From NCBI GenBank assembly GCA_026985075.1, contig JALSQX010000087.1, positions 45,813-109,812 of the forward strand: a DNA stretch of 64,000 bases. The letters run 5' to 3'. Shown piece after piece: positions 14,627-23,062 of this stretch. This stretch comes from Blastocatellia bacterium (GTDB lineage: Bacteria; Acidobacteriota; Blastocatellia; HR10; J050). Both the position numbers and the translations under genes were made by a program. The notes beneath the pieces are model-generated. The model was not told where the DNA came from and searched no databases. It worked only from the letters and a program-made list of their open reading frames with translations. Position 1 is the first letter of the stretch, and each line of letters opens with the position of its first letter.

Positions 14627-15367
14627 ATGGACACAAATGAAGTGATACAACATTTGCTGAACAACATGCTTATGGCAGCTAACCTCCATAGAGTGCCAAG
14701 TCCAGCATGGCTAGTTGAGAGCGGTCTGCACCGGCCTCTGCCTATCATCGAGCTACTGCACGACTCCGTGTATTATCCAGCGTCAGGTACGGACAGCGAC
14801 CCGATCACGCACATTGGACACTACTTCTGGAGCTTCATTTATGCGGACTACGGCTATACGCCTGAGGCTGTTACACAAACTCTAAGTGCGGAGAGGTTCG
14901 GCGACCACAAATTGCTCGGACGCAGGACAGTAACAGAGGAGGAGCTGCCGTTGAACCAATGGAACTCGGAGACCGATGGGGGGTTGGCTTATGGGCTACC
15001 TATCGAAAACAGTGCACCACCATTCTTTAGGAGGGGTCAGTGTCCGTTTGCAGAATGGGCGCTGTTAGAACGACACTGTATTCCGGACAAGTCTCAAGAG
15101 TGGATAAGCTTATTGTACATAGGAGCAGACGGGGTCACCCTGCTGGAAAAGCTCTATGTTGAGAACGGCATCACGCCTGCCTGCATTTGTGTGATCCAAG
15201 CTCCGCCGGCACGGGGAGGCTTTCACTGGACAGATTTTGAAGACGAACATAAATATTTTGCACAACTGCTGCAGCGCAATCCAGCAGGCCTACTGCGCTT
15301 CTCACCTTACGGTGGCAGTGGCAACCCTGAGCGGTACAAGAAACCTTGCTGGACAGCACTACGATAG
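14627..15367 (+). CDS. Orphan protein in a gene-cassette position
   Basis: ATG 14627 opens a 246-residue frame 11 bases after the cassette core GTTAGGC. The protein has no membrane segment or recognisable motif. Acidic and aromatic residues dominate (for example HIGHYFWSFIYADYGYTPE near residue 65), and a Trp- and Phe-rich C-terminal half may form a compact fold. Six cysteines are scattered rather than paired. Cassettes commonly carry such orphan genes with the start close to the boundary and an attC directly behind, as here. It has a lower G+C content than the surrounding genes. No function is claimed. Confidence 0.7.
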   Translation: MDTNEVIQHLLNNMLMAANLHRVPSPAWLVESGLHRPLPIIELLHDSVYYPASGTDSDPITHIGHYFWSFIYADYGYTPEAVTQTLSAERFGDHKLLGRRTVTEEELPLNQWNSETDGGLAYGLPIENSAPPFFRRGQCPFAEWALLERHCIPDKSQEWISLLYIGADGVTLLEKLYVENGITPACICVIQAPPARGGFHWTDFEDEHKYFAQLLQRNPAGLLRFSPYGGSGNPERYKKPCWTALR

Positions 15368-15440
15368 GTGTCTTGCCTGGCCACTAGAGAGAAGGCAAGG
15401 TGAACCCCCTGGAGGCGCACTGAGCTTATGGGAGCGAACC

Positions 15441-15526
15441 GCCTGACAAGCGCTTGCCCCTGACGCCACTTCGCTGCGCTTCTCGGCGCTGCGGATGGAC
15501 ATTCGCTTGTTGTGGCCACGTTATGC
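15441..15526 (+). other. Second attC-like recombination site
   Basis: 86 bp from GCCTGAC (15441-15447) to GTTATGC (15520-15526). ACAAGCG near the left end is perfectly complementary to CGCTTGT near the right end, and the centre can fold further (GACGCC against GGCG-type pairs). This is a typical short attC organisation and ends the cassette of the orphan gene. Confidence 0.65.
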
Positions 15527-15659
15527 GCGCCCCCGAACAAGCCAATGAAGGGTATCTTCCTTCGGGGAAGCAAGCTTTCCCTCTGAATCAGCCCTCATCC
15601 GCAGCGCCGTTATGTCACCATGTACCCATTTCGGGTGACGTTTGGCATGAGGCCAGCCA

Positions 15660-15907
15660 ATGTATTTTGAGATCATTGGTGAAATTGAAAACAGCGAACT
15701 ATCGCCGTGGGTAAATCCATAGGGGACCTCGAGCACCTCCACCAGCCGTATGGTCCCGGGCGTTGGAGAAAGCTCGAAGGGATTGCCACAGTGCGTCTCC
15801 TTGATGGTAGGACTAAGAGGGCTGAAGTCCATGGGTACGGGGCGCATGGCATCGGGAAGAGGAAGATGAAAATAAAATTTCGTCCACCGTTTTGTTCTCA
15901 CCCATGA
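15660..15907 (+). pseudogene. Frameshifted small conserved protein (mobile-associated family)
   Basis: The frame starts MYFEIIGEIENSE at 15660. After a one-base loss in a run of A it continues in another frame as AVGKSIGDLEHLHQPYG, GRWRKLEGIATVRL, then RAEVHGYGAHGIGKRKMKIK. Together these match a family of about 80-90 residues common in cyanobacteria and thermophiles, usually scattered among mobile genes. The C-terminus is replaced from about 15877 by DNA belonging to a truncated transposase. It is therefore doubly broken: one frameshift and a lost end. Confidence 0.6.
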
Positions 15908-16010
15908 TCCGCCCACTCAGGTAGCGTTGGAACTGCACCAGCGCTCGATGGGGAAAGCCGCTCTCAAACCAGGATGCATAGTGCTGCACGGTGAGGGGAA
16001 ACTCCACCAA
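15878..16010 (-). mobile_element. N-terminal fragment of a DDE transposase (IS701/IS4-like)
   Basis: On the minus strand ATG 16010 starts MVEFPLTVQHYASWFESGFPHRALVQFQRYLSGRIMGENKTVDEI. This pattern (FQRYLSGL..xENKTV) begins many IS701-type transposases. After about 44 residues it stops matching, where it abuts the end of the small conserved gene at about 15877. No other part of the transposase and no terminal inverted repeats are visible. Confidence 0.55.
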
Positions 16011-16048
16011 TGGTAATCTGACTCGGCCTCCTTTCCACTCCCCTTATG

Positions 16049-16276
16049 TTACCATCGTTCCCTCATACTCCCACTGCCTTGAGTATCCGGTTGTTCAGGC
16101 GCCGCAGGACCAGATGAGGTCACTGCAAAAGTCGCGTTTTCCCGATCGAAGAACGTGATTGATCCCTTTTGTTGTTTGATGAGCATGCCAGCCAGTGTGG
16201 TCTTGCCCACCTGTCCGGCTCCCACCATGCCCACAGTCGATGGAACTCTCGAACCCGCTCGATCATGCGGGTACAT
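16049..16276 (-). pseudogene. Fragment of an AAA-type ATPase (AAA_14/DUF4143-like)
   Basis: The minus frame (75 residues) contains a Walker A motif, GMVGAGQVGKTTLAGMLIKQ, followed by ITFFDRENATF. In DUF4143-type ATPases the nucleotide-binding loop V-x-G-x-R-Q-V-G-K-T-T-L-A is followed by a strand and F-D-L-E, as here. Nothing downstream continues the domain (full proteins have about 400 residues), so only the P-loop end survives. Confidence 0.55.
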
Positions 16277-16410
16277 GATACCTTGAACATTCAGCGCTCA
16301 TAACCGAAATTTCAAGGTTGCTCGATTGGACTCGGTGATGAGAGCCAACCAGATGAGGAGTACATTGCCAGTGGCAAACTCATCTCTCCCTCCTTCATTG
16401 GCCGGACTCG

Positions 16411-16656
16411 GTGATGAGAACCAGCCAGATGGAGGATACAGAGAGAGTCTCTCGCGTGGGGCCAAATGAGACTGTGCTCACCATCCACCTCCTTCGCCTG
16501 CTGCTGTTGGGTGGTGTCCTCATAGGGTTGGCCGCGAGTCACCTGACTCCTGGTTGGGCTCAGGCAGCGCGCGTCTTCATTCCTCCGGCGTTGATCATGG
16601 TCCTCTATGGCGTGATGGTGCGCATCCCCCTCGATGAAGGAGGCAGAGGCATTTGA
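16411..16656 (+). pseudogene. 5' fragment of an arsenite/bile-acid-symporter-type transporter gene
   Basis: The frame from ATG 16411 (or ATG 16429) encodes 81 residues: an N-terminus, then LLLLGGVLIGLAASHLTPGW and [20 protein letters not shown], ending soon after IPLDE in unrelated residues. From 16498 to 16637 it is nearly identical to the 5' part of the intact transporter gene at 17666-18661. It is the left copy of a duplicated segment that flanks the mntA-hepT module. Its upstream part may preserve the original N-terminus of the transporter. Confidence 0.75.
16498..16637 (+). repeat. 140-bp direct repeat, left copy
   Basis: Matches 17714-17853 with about two differences (A/G in CTCATAGG versus CTCGTAGG, C/T in CCCTCGA versus CCCTTGA). 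The unit encodes the first membrane segments of the SBF-type transporter. The two copies enclose about 1.1 kb containing mntA and hepT. Confidence 0.9.
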
Positions 16657-16678
16657 CTCTTTCCGCGCCGGATTCTCT

Positions 16679-16707
16679 TTGAAGAAAAATCGAGTGTGGA
16701 GTATATT
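16679..16707 (+). promoter_or_regulatory. Candidate promoter upstream of mntA-hepT
   Basis: TTGAAG (16679-16684) and TATATT (16702-16707) are 17 bp apart, giving a leader of about 205 nt before mntA. No gene is visible in that leader. The assignment to the toxin-antitoxin pair rests on position. Confidence 0.45.
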
Positions 16708-16918
16708 TTGCTTGGAATCCCGGTCATGGTTGAGGGGAAAAAGTGAAAAGCACGACGACGAGTTCCCGCCGAGTCATTGCGTGGTCTATCGCCCGATGGA
16801 GAGGACGACGAGTTTTTCGCGGGAAAGAGAGTTCGTCTGTGATCCGGGCTACATGGGAACACAGCAGCAGCGGCCGAATCGAACGCGGCTCTTTGAGAAA
16901 TCCGGGAGCGCAGGGAAT

Positions 16919-17209
16919 ATGAGACGTGAGGAACTGCTGAGGGAAAAACGGGATGAGATCTTACGCATTGCAACCAGACACGGAGCGCGAAACGTGCGCG
17001 TATTCGGGTCTGTAGCTCGGGGAGAGGCCGACGAGGAGAGCGATATCGACCTCCTTGTCCAGTTCGAGCCGGGTCGCAGCTTGCTCGATCATGCCGCATT
17101 ATGGTTGGAATTACGAGAACTCCTGGGCTGCAGGGTGGATGTGGTCAGTGAGCGAGGGCTCAAACCGCGCATCAAGGAACGAGTGCTGAGAGAAGCGATT
17201 CCGCTATGA
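16919..17209 (+). CDS. mntA: MntA-type nucleotidyltransferase antitoxin
   Basis: From ATG 16919 the protein has 96 residues and is a minimal nucleotidyltransferase: [24 protein letters not shown] carries the G-S-x10-D-x-D active-site signature. It ends with [13 protein letters not shown]. Antitoxins of this family AMPylate or oligo-adenylylate the partner HEPN toxin on a tyrosine near its active site. The stop overlaps the hepT start by four bases (ATGA), so the two are made in a fixed ratio. The longer upstream frame to 16634 has no family similarity and no RBS, so I exclude it. Confidence 0.88.
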   Translation: MRREELLREKRDEILRIATRHGARNVRVFGSVARGEADEESDIDLLVQFEPGRSLLDHAALWLELRELLGCRVDVVSERGLKPRIKERVLREAIPL

Positions 17210-17550
17210 GAGATCCCTCAGAGCGACTCCAAGATATTCTGGAGGCTATCGAGCGTATCGAGCGCTACGCCGTGAAGGGGCGTGATGCCTTTGAAGAGGA
17301 CGAACTCCTGCAAGTCTGGATCGTGCATCACCTCCAGATCATTGGTGAAGCAGCGGCGGGGCTCGGGCGAGATTTCCACAAGGCTCATCCTGTTGTACCG
17401 TGGCCGGAGATAGTTGCGATGCGGAACATCCTCGTTCATGAATACTTCGGTGTGGATTTGGAGGAGATCTGGCGCGTCGTTGAACGTGACCTGCCTGAAA
17501 TCAAGGAGTCCATCAGGAAGTTGCTTCAGAACCTGGGTCATCAGGGATGA
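17206..17550 (+). CDS. hepT: HepT-type HEPN ribonuclease toxin
   Basis: 114 residues, helical. The HEPN ribonuclease motif is seen as R-N-I-L-V-H-E-Y (R-x4-H-x-Y) at about residues 73-80 after VPWPEIVAM. Its tyrosine is the residue modified by MntA-type antitoxins. The preceding [10 protein letters not shown] segment is typical of the DUF86/HepT family. It pairs with mntA directly upstream (type VII toxin-antitoxin). The module is embedded between two copies of a transporter-gene segment, suggesting that it arrived by insertion with duplication. The predicted toxic activity is RNA cleavage. Confidence 0.88.
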   Translation: MRDPSERLQDILEAIERIERYAVKGRDAFEEDELLQVWIVHHLQIIGEAAAGLGRDFHKAHPVVPWPEIVAMRNILVHEYFGVDLEEIWRVVERDLPEIKESIRKLLQNLGHQG

Positions 17551-17665
17551 GAACCTCGCGGGCACAATCGCGCCGGTAGATCACCGAGTGCAGCGGCCGA
17601 AAAGATCCATCGAACCAAACAGTCGCCTTGACTTCTCCGGTGAGTGAGGGCATGGTGTAGGGTTT

Positions 17666-18661
17666 GTGGAGAGAACGGCTGCTTCGCTCAGTGCATGGGA
17701 TCGCGCTCAACCGCTGCTGCTGTTGGGTGGTGTCCTCGTAGGGTTGGCCGCGAGTCACCTGACTCCTGGTTGGGCTCAGGCAGCGCGCGTCTTCATTCCT
17801 CCGGCGTTGATCATGGTCCTCTATGGCGTGATGGTGCGCATCCCCCTTGATGAGATTCGGGCGGCTCTCAGCAAAATCAAGCCCATGGCTCTGGCTCTGG
17901 CCATCAACTTCATCTTCAATCCGGCGCTGGCTTGGGCGTTGGGCGCGCTCTTTTTGCGCCACCATCCGGAACTATGGGTCGGATTGGTCATGTACCTGGT
18001 GACGCCGTGCACCGATTGGTACTTGATCTTCACGCATCTGGCTCGCGGCGATACGGCGCTGGGAGTTGCTCTCTTACCCTGGAACCTGATTCTGCAAATC
18101 ACACTTCTGCCCGTATACTTGCTGATGCTGACTGGCCGATTGATTCCCATTGACATGAGGGCATTGGGTGAAAGCGTCGCACTCTACTTTTTGTTGCCGC
18201 TCCTGCTGGCTCTCTTGACGCGTCCCTGGTTGATTCGCTGGAAGGGGCGGGCATTTTTTGAACGGATTCTTCAGAATCGGCTCAATCTCTGGCAGCTCGG
18301 CGCGTTGGTCACGGTCATCGTGTTGATGTTTGGTTCACAGGGGGCGGTGATCGCAGCGCGGCTGCCAGCGTTGGCGCGGTTGATCGTGCCGCTTCTGCTG
18401 TTTTTCGCCATCGTCGGCGGAGTGGCCTGGAGAATAGGGCGGGTGGCGAGATGCTCGTATGGGGAGCGGGCGCTTCTCATCTGCACGGCGGCGGCTCGCA
18501 ACTCGCCGGTGGCTCTGGCCTTGGCTATCGGAGCGTTCCCCGAGCATCCGATGATCGCCACCGTCATCGTGATCGGTCCGATGATCGAGTTGCCCGTTCT
18601 GATCATCATGTCCCGGTGGGTGCTCTTCGAGCGAGCGCGAGGAGCTGCGTCGGGAAGGTGA
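17666..18661 (+). CDS. Arsenite-efflux/bile-acid-sodium-symporter family membrane transporter
   Basis: 331 residues from a GTG at 17666; about ten membrane segments. The segment TPCTDWYLIFTHLARGDTALG followed by ALLPWNLILQ is characteristic of ArsB/ACR3-like and other SBF-fold carriers, as is TAAARNSPVALALAIGAF near residue 275. The first 16 residues differ from those of the truncated left copy at 16411, so its present start may have been created by the rearrangement and expression may be altered. Substrate is uncertain: arsenite is the family precedent. Confidence 0.8.
   Translation: MERTAASLSAWDRAQPLLLLGGVLVGLAASHLTPGWAQAARVFIPPALIMVLYGVMVRIPLDEIRAALSKIKPMALALAINFIFNPALAWALGALFLRHHPELWVGLVMYLVTPCTDWYLIFTHLARGDTALGVALLPWNLILQITLLPVYLLMLTGRLIPIDMRALGESVALYFLLPLLLALLTRPWLIRWKGRAFFERILQNRLNLWQLGALVTVIVLMFGSQGAVIAARLPALARLIVPLLLFFAIVGGVAWRIGRVARCSYGERALLICTAAARNSPVALALAIGAFPEHPMIATVIVIGPMIELPVLIIMSRWVLFERARGAASGR
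17714..17853 (+). repeat. 140-bp direct repeat, right copy
   Basis: Right copy of the segment at 16498-16637, offset 1216 bp, and part of the intact transporter gene. The near identity implies a recent duplication. Confidence 0.9.
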
Positions 18662-18768
18662 CGAGTGCGAGGGAGAATATTCCCCGGAGGGCTCAACATC
18701 GGCTGGCGCACCGGGCCGAACCGGACATCTTGCTCGGGGGCGAGCGGCTCCGTATCATTGATCCTCTC

Positions 18769-19707
18769 ATGGTCAGGGGAGCGCAAAACATCGGGATCGC
18801 CGAGAAGAACGCGCATCTGTGGGCTCTTCCAACGCTCTCCGTTCCCGCGGGCGAATTCGATCTCGTGCGCACGCTGGAAAGTGGTCAGTGCTTTCGCTGG
18901 TGGCGATGGGCTCGGGACGCTTATTGGGGCATCGTGGGCTCGTCGGTATTGGTCATTCGCCAGAGCCGGAATGACCTTCGCGTCTCCGTCTGCGGGGGAG
19001 CGCCGCCGGCCGATATCGCCACATTCATCAATCGCTATTTCGACCTCTCGCGCGATTACCGGGCCATCCTCCGCCATCTGCGGCGCGATGAGGTGTTCGC
19101 TCGCCTGGCCCCGCGACGGGCTGGCTTGCACATCCTGCGGCAAGACCCTTTCGAGGTCATCATCTCATTCATCATCTCGGCGAATAATCACATTCCGCGC
19201 ATACGCTCGATCATCGAGCGCATATGCCGAGTCTATGGCGCGCCGATCGATACGCCATTTGGTCGAGCCTATAGCTTCCCTTCGCCGGAGAGTCTGGCCG
19301 AAGCGCGATTGTCGGACCTGCGCGTGAAATGTGGCCTCGGCTATCGTGATGTGTACGTGAAGCGAACGGCCCGCGCCATCGCCGATCACCTCGCGCTCGC
19401 CGAGTGGGCGACGTGGCCGACGCCCGTTCTTCGCCGACGACTCCTGCAACTGGATGGCGTTGGTGAGAAGGTCGCCGATTGCATTCTCCTGTTTGGGTTT
19501 CATCGGTTAGAGGCGTTTCCCATAGATACCTGGATTCGCCGGGCGATGAAAGAGCTCTACTTTGCCGATCGGTCGCCGTCGCTCGGTCAGATACGCGCCT
19601 TGGCTATCGAGCGCTTCGGCCCTTATGCCGGAGTCGCTCAGCAATATTTGTTCGCCACATATCGAACGACCGACGAGAGGAATGGAAAACGATCGCCTTC
19701 CGAATGA
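18769..19707 (+). CDS. ogg: 8-oxoguanine DNA glycosylase (OGG1 type)
   Basis: From ATG 18769 the protein has 312 residues. The N-terminal domain shows LVRTLESGQCFRWW, the OGG1 pattern for the base-recognition region. The helix-hairpin-helix glycosylase domain follows: DPFEVIISFIISANNHIPRI, then LQLDGVGEKVADCILLFGF with the catalytic lysine, and FPIDTWIRR with the catalytic aspartate. It excises 8-oxoguanine opposite cytosine and nicks the strand. The gene end overlaps mutY by 26 bases, so both arms of 8-oxoguanine defence are made together. A longer frame upstream crosses the transporter gene and is not used. Confidence 0.9.
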   Translation: MVRGAQNIGIAEKNAHLWALPTLSVPAGEFDLVRTLESGQCFRWWRWARDAYWGIVGSSVLVIRQSRNDLRVSVCGGAPPADIATFINRYFDLSRDYRAILRHLRRDEVFARLAPRRAGLHILRQDPFEVIISFIISANNHIPRIRSIIERICRVYGAPIDTPFGRAYSFPSPESLAEARLSDLRVKCGLGYRDVYVKRTARAIADHLALAEWATWPTPVLRRRLLQLDGVGEKVADCILLFGFHRLEAFPIDTWIRRAMKELYFADRSPSLGQIRALAIERFGPYAGVAQQYLFATYRTTDERNGKRSPSE

Positions 19708-20809
19708 CGCCGCCTCTCCGCCGACGCATTTGCCGCGGGGATCGATCACACGCCTGCGCCGGGCACTGCTGCAGTGGTATGCCGAGACGAAGCGCGATCT
19801 CCCCTGGCGGCGAACGGACGATCCGTATCACATCCTGGTCGTCGAGTACATGTCCCAGCAAACGCAAGTGGATCGCGTGCTCCAGTATTACGATCAGTTC
19901 GTGCGTCGCTTTCCCAACGTTCGCGCGCTCGCCCGCGCGTCTCCCGAGCGCGTCCTCAAGGCGTGGGAAGGTATGGGGTATTATGCGCGGGCGCGCCACC
20001 TGCAGGCGGCGGCGCGTCAGATCGTGCGCCAATTCGATGGGCGCATTCCCGATGATCCCGATCTGCTGATGACATTGCCCGGTTGCGGTCCCTACACGGC
20101 CGCCGCCATCGCCAGTATCGCTTTCAATAAGCCCGTGCCCGTGCTCGATGGAAACGTCATCCGCGTCCTCTGCCGACTCTGGGCGGTGAGAGAGAATCCG
20201 CGGCAACAGGCGGTCCGACGGCGCCTCCGGACGTTGGCCGAGCAGCTCGTTCCTCAGCGGAATGCGCGCCAATTCAATCAAGCGTTGATGGAACTCGGCG
20301 CCCTCATCTGCACGCCGCGATCGCCGCGGTGTGAGGAGTGTTGCTGGAATTTCGCGTGCCAGGCGCGAAAGCTCTCATCACCTGCGCAATTCCCCGTGAG
20401 AGCGCCGAGGCGAACGCCGCCTCATTATCAGATCGCCGTGGGCATCGTGTGGAAAGATGGTCGCCTTCTCATCGGTCGGCGTCCCACCGGAGGATTATTG
20501 GGTGGGATGTGGGAGTTCCCCGGCGGCAAGCGTCAGTCGGGTGAGAGCTTCCGGCGCTGTTGTGCCCGCGAGATCGAGGAGGAAACCGGCGTCCGAGTGC
20601 GCGTCGGTCGCCAGGTGATGACCATTCGTCATGCTTATTCGCATTTTCGCATTACCATGCACGTCTTCGAGTGCCAGTACCTCGACGGTGAACCTCGACC
20701 GCTGGGTTGTGATCGAGTGAAGTGGGTTTCGCCACGCGCTCTCCATCGCTACCCCTTTCCGGCGGCCAACAGAAAGCTCATCGAAAAATTACAGCGGGAA
20801 TGGCGATGA
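19682..20809 (+). CDS. mutY: A/G-specific adenine glycosylase MutY
   Basis: 375 residues from ATG 19682. The helix-hairpin-helix core is LPGCGPYTAAAIASIAF followed by the catalytic aspartate in VPVLDGNVIRVLCRLW. The four Fe-S ligands are C-x6-C-x2-C-x5-C (CTPRSPRCEECCWNFAC). The C-terminal third is a NUDIX-like domain with GGKRQSGESF and REIEEETGV, which in MutY reads the 8-oxoguanine. It removes adenine misinserted opposite 8-oxoguanine. The start lies inside the ogg gene. Early catalytic Glu is in YMSQQTQVDRV. This version keeps an unusually complete Nudix box, so hydrolase activity is conceivable. Confidence 0.95.
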   Translation: MENDRLPNDAASPPTHLPRGSITRLRRALLQWYAETKRDLPWRRTDDPYHILVVEYMSQQTQVDRVLQYYDQFVRRFPNVRALARASPERVLKAWEGMGYYARARHLQAAARQIVRQFDGRIPDDPDLLMTLPGCGPYTAAAIASIAFNKPVPVLDGNVIRVLCRLWAVRENPRQQAVRRRLRTLAEQLVPQRNARQFNQALMELGALICTPRSPRCEECCWNFACQARKLSSPAQFPVRAPRRTPPHYQIAVGIVWKDGRLLIGRRPTGGLLGGMWEFPGGKRQSGESFRRCCAREIEEETGVRVRVGRQVMTIRHAYSHFRITMHVFECQYLDGEPRPLGCDRVKWVSPRALHRYPFPAANRKLIEKLQREWR

Positions 20810-21205
20810 TCTCGCCCGAGATGTGAGTGCGGTGGCCCGTTACCCAGGAGAGGATACCCTCCATCCTCGGCGGGAGTGCGCATTCTCTTCGGAATCCGTG
20901 CCGGACTCCACGAACGTGAGGGTTGTCGCGGTGAACGGCCTTCCATCCCTCTCGTTGAGCGTATCGTGTGCTCCTTTCATCCACTTCAAAAATGGCCTAT
21001 CATATAACGATGGTGACCGAGCGCAGATGGGGACGTTCTATTGAGAATACGGCCATCAAAAGCTGGTCGACATTTCCCGGCTCTCAGAGATTGCGCCGAT
21101 GTTCTCCCGATTTCTGGTCGAGCCACATGGCATTGAGCGAGTCGTCCTCTCGAGCTCGGTGACCAGGTGAGAGGAGATGATGATCCTCTGTGGATCGCCG
21201 TGTTC
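20810..21205. other. Intergenic region between mutY and the ADP-ribosylglycohydrolase gene
   Basis: 396 bp without a supportable gene. It contains an AT-rich stretch near 20995-21012 (TCATATAAC) and a hairpin CCTCTC/GAGAGG (21146-21151 with 21169-21174) just before the next gene. I see no clear promoter pair. Confidence 0.5.
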
Positions 21206-22219
21206 ATGCCTCGGAAAGAACAATTCAGCGGATGCCTGATCGGCCAATGCCTGGGCGATGCTCTGGGCTTCCCGGTGGAGGGCTATCCGCCAACGATGTG
21301 CGAGCAGTATGTCAACGACGTTCTCCGAACCGGACGCATCGGCGAGCGCGGTCGTGGTCCATTCCCCTTCGGTCAGTATACGGACGATTCGCAACTGGCG
21401 CGGGAGCTCATGCGTAGCTATCTGGCCTGCGAGCGATTCGATCCTGACGATTACGCCCATCGTATCGCCATGTTGTTCGCCGAAGGTCGTATTGTCGGTC
21501 ATGGGCGAACGACGGCCAAAGCCGCGTGGCGCCTGGTACAAGGCGCACCATGGGAAGAAGCGGGCATTCCGCCACCGGCGGCAGGCAATGGGAGCGCCAT
21601 GCGAGCCGGTCCCATCGGATTAATCTTTTACGATGATCCTGAAGGCCTCATCCGGGCCGCTCATGATCAGGGGCGCATCACGCATCGGGATGCTCGATGT
21701 TCGGCCGGGGCCGTCGCCATTGCCGGGGCCGTCGCCTTGGCCCTGCAACCGGGTTCCATTGACCCCTCCGCGTTTCTCCATCAGCTCGGTCAATGGGTCG
21801 AACGCATCGACGTCTCGGTGGCCACTTACCTGCGCCGCCTGATCGATTGGGTGCCGTTCGATCCTCGCCGCGCGGTGAAATTCATCGCTCGAGCGGGCTT
21901 GGCGCCCGAGGCCTGGAGTGAAGATCGTGGCATCACGCCCTTTGTGACGAGCAGCGTGTTGTGGAGCCTTTACGCCTTCTTGCGGACGTCCGAGGACTAT
22001 TGGGAGACCATCTGCACGGCCATCGCCGTCGGCGGGGACGTGGACACGACGGCGGCTATGGCCGGAGCTATCAGCGGAGCCCGTCTGGGATTGGATGCCA
22101 TCCCCATCGATTGGGCCCATCTGTTGAGCGATCAAGGAACCTGGGGATTCGCCGAGCTTGTCGAGTTGGCTCATCGATGCTATGAATTGAAGATGCGTCG
22201 GCGATCGCGCTCTTCATAG
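21206..22219 (+). CDS. ADP-ribosylglycohydrolase family protein
   Basis: From ATG 21206 the protein has 337 residues (GTG 21167 is the alternative start). It has the DraG/ARH pattern: GCLIGQCLGDALGFPVEGYP, then QYTDDSQLAREL with the metal-binding T-D-D, a middle GNGSAMRAGPIGL with HRDARCSAGA, and near the end AIAVGGDVDTTAAMAGAISGARLG, which holds the second metal Asp-x-Asp-Thr. These enzymes remove ADP-ribose from proteins or small molecules using two Mg2+ ions. No ADP-ribosyltransferase is adjacent, so the target is unknown. The next gene starts 73 bases later. Confidence 0.88.
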   Translation: MPRKEQFSGCLIGQCLGDALGFPVEGYPPTMCEQYVNDVLRTGRIGERGRGPFPFGQYTDDSQLARELMRSYLACERFDPDDYAHRIAMLFAEGRIVGHGRTTAKAAWRLVQGAPWEEAGIPPPAAGNGSAMRAGPIGLIFYDDPEGLIRAAHDQGRITHRDARCSAGAVAIAGAVALALQPGSIDPSAFLHQLGQWVERIDVSVATYLRRLIDWVPFDPRRAVKFIARAGLAPEAWSEDRGITPFVTSSVLWSLYAFLRTSEDYWETICTAIAVGGDVDTTAAMAGAISGARLGLDAIPIDWAHLLSDQGTWGFAELVELAHRCYELKMRRRSRSS

Positions 22220-22291
22220 CCGATCGTGAAGAGTGCCCGGATGGATAACGGAGGGAGCGTCGGCAGCTCGGTTTTCTCACCACCAACGTCA

Positions 22292-23008
22292 ATGGCAGAG
22301 AGGAAAGAAAAAATCGTGCTCTCCTGGAGTGGCGGCAAAGATAGCGTCATGGCGCTTTATGAGCTGTTGAAGGCCGGGAGCTATGAGATCGTCGCCCTGT
22401 TGACCACTGTCACGGAAACTGTCGATCGGATCAGCATGCATGGTGTTCGCCGATCCTTGCTTCGGCGGCAGGCCGAGGCGCTCGGGTTTCCGTTGCATAT
22501 CGTCTCTATCCCGCCGCGAGCGAATAACGCTATCTATGAAGCGCGAATGGAAGAAAGACTCCGCCACTATCAACGGCAGGGAATTCGCCAGGTGGCCTTC
22601 GGCGATATCTTTCTGGAGGATATCCGAACATATCGAGAGGAGCATTTGGCCAGAGTGGGCTTGCAGGCCGTATTTCCTTTGTGGAAGCGTGAGACGCATC
22701 AACTGGCCAGGGCCTTCATTGAGTCAGGGTTTCGCGCCGTCGTGACCTGCGTCGATCCCAACGCCCTCGACCCCTCATTCCTCGGTCGACTGATCGACGA
22801 TGCGTTCCTCCGCGCGCTCCCATCGAACGTCGATCCCTGCGGCGAGAATGGAGAGTTTCATTCTTTCGTTTTCGATGGTCCAATCTTTCGTGAGCCGATC
22901 GCCTTCTCTCTGGGCGGGAAAGTCGAGCGCGATGGATTCTGGTTTTGCGACCTTTTGCCGGGAGATGGGAGGGGCGCGCTCGGGCGGCGATCGGATTCGG
23001 CTTGTTGA
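22292..23008 (+). CDS. Dph6-like ATP-binding (adenine nucleotide alpha hydrolase) protein
   Basis: 238 residues from ATG 22292; a longer start at 22226 adds residues with no family similarity. The PP-loop is VLSWSGGKDSVMALYELL (SGGKDS). Further family features are RQAEALGFPLHIVSIP, VAFGDIFLEDIRTYREE, FPLWKRETHQL and CGENGEFHSFVFDGP. This is the family of diphthamide synthetase Dph6 (ATP_bind_4). Bacteria have no diphthamide, so the bacterial members probably adenylate another carboxyl group and form an amide. The upstream ADP-ribosylglycohydrolase may be functionally linked but this is only position. Confidence 0.85.
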   Translation: MAERKEKIVLSWSGGKDSVMALYELLKAGSYEIVALLTTVTETVDRISMHGVRRSLLRRQAEALGFPLHIVSIPPRANNAIYEARMEERLRHYQRQGIRQVAFGDIFLEDIRTYREEHLARVGLQAVFPLWKRETHQLARAFIESGFRAVVTCVDPNALDPSFLGRLIDDAFLRALPSNVDPCGENGEFHSFVFDGPIFREPIAFSLGGKVERDGFWFCDLLPGDGRGALGRRSDSAC

Positions 23009-23062
23009 TGAATTGATGAGCGACCCGCCCGCGATCGTTGACACTCCGAGAAGGAGTCGGCG

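Noticed and set aside
18451..18768. Upstream extension of the OGG reading frame
   Set aside because: It runs through the transporter gene in another frame and has no glycosylase similarity; ATG 18769 is preferred.
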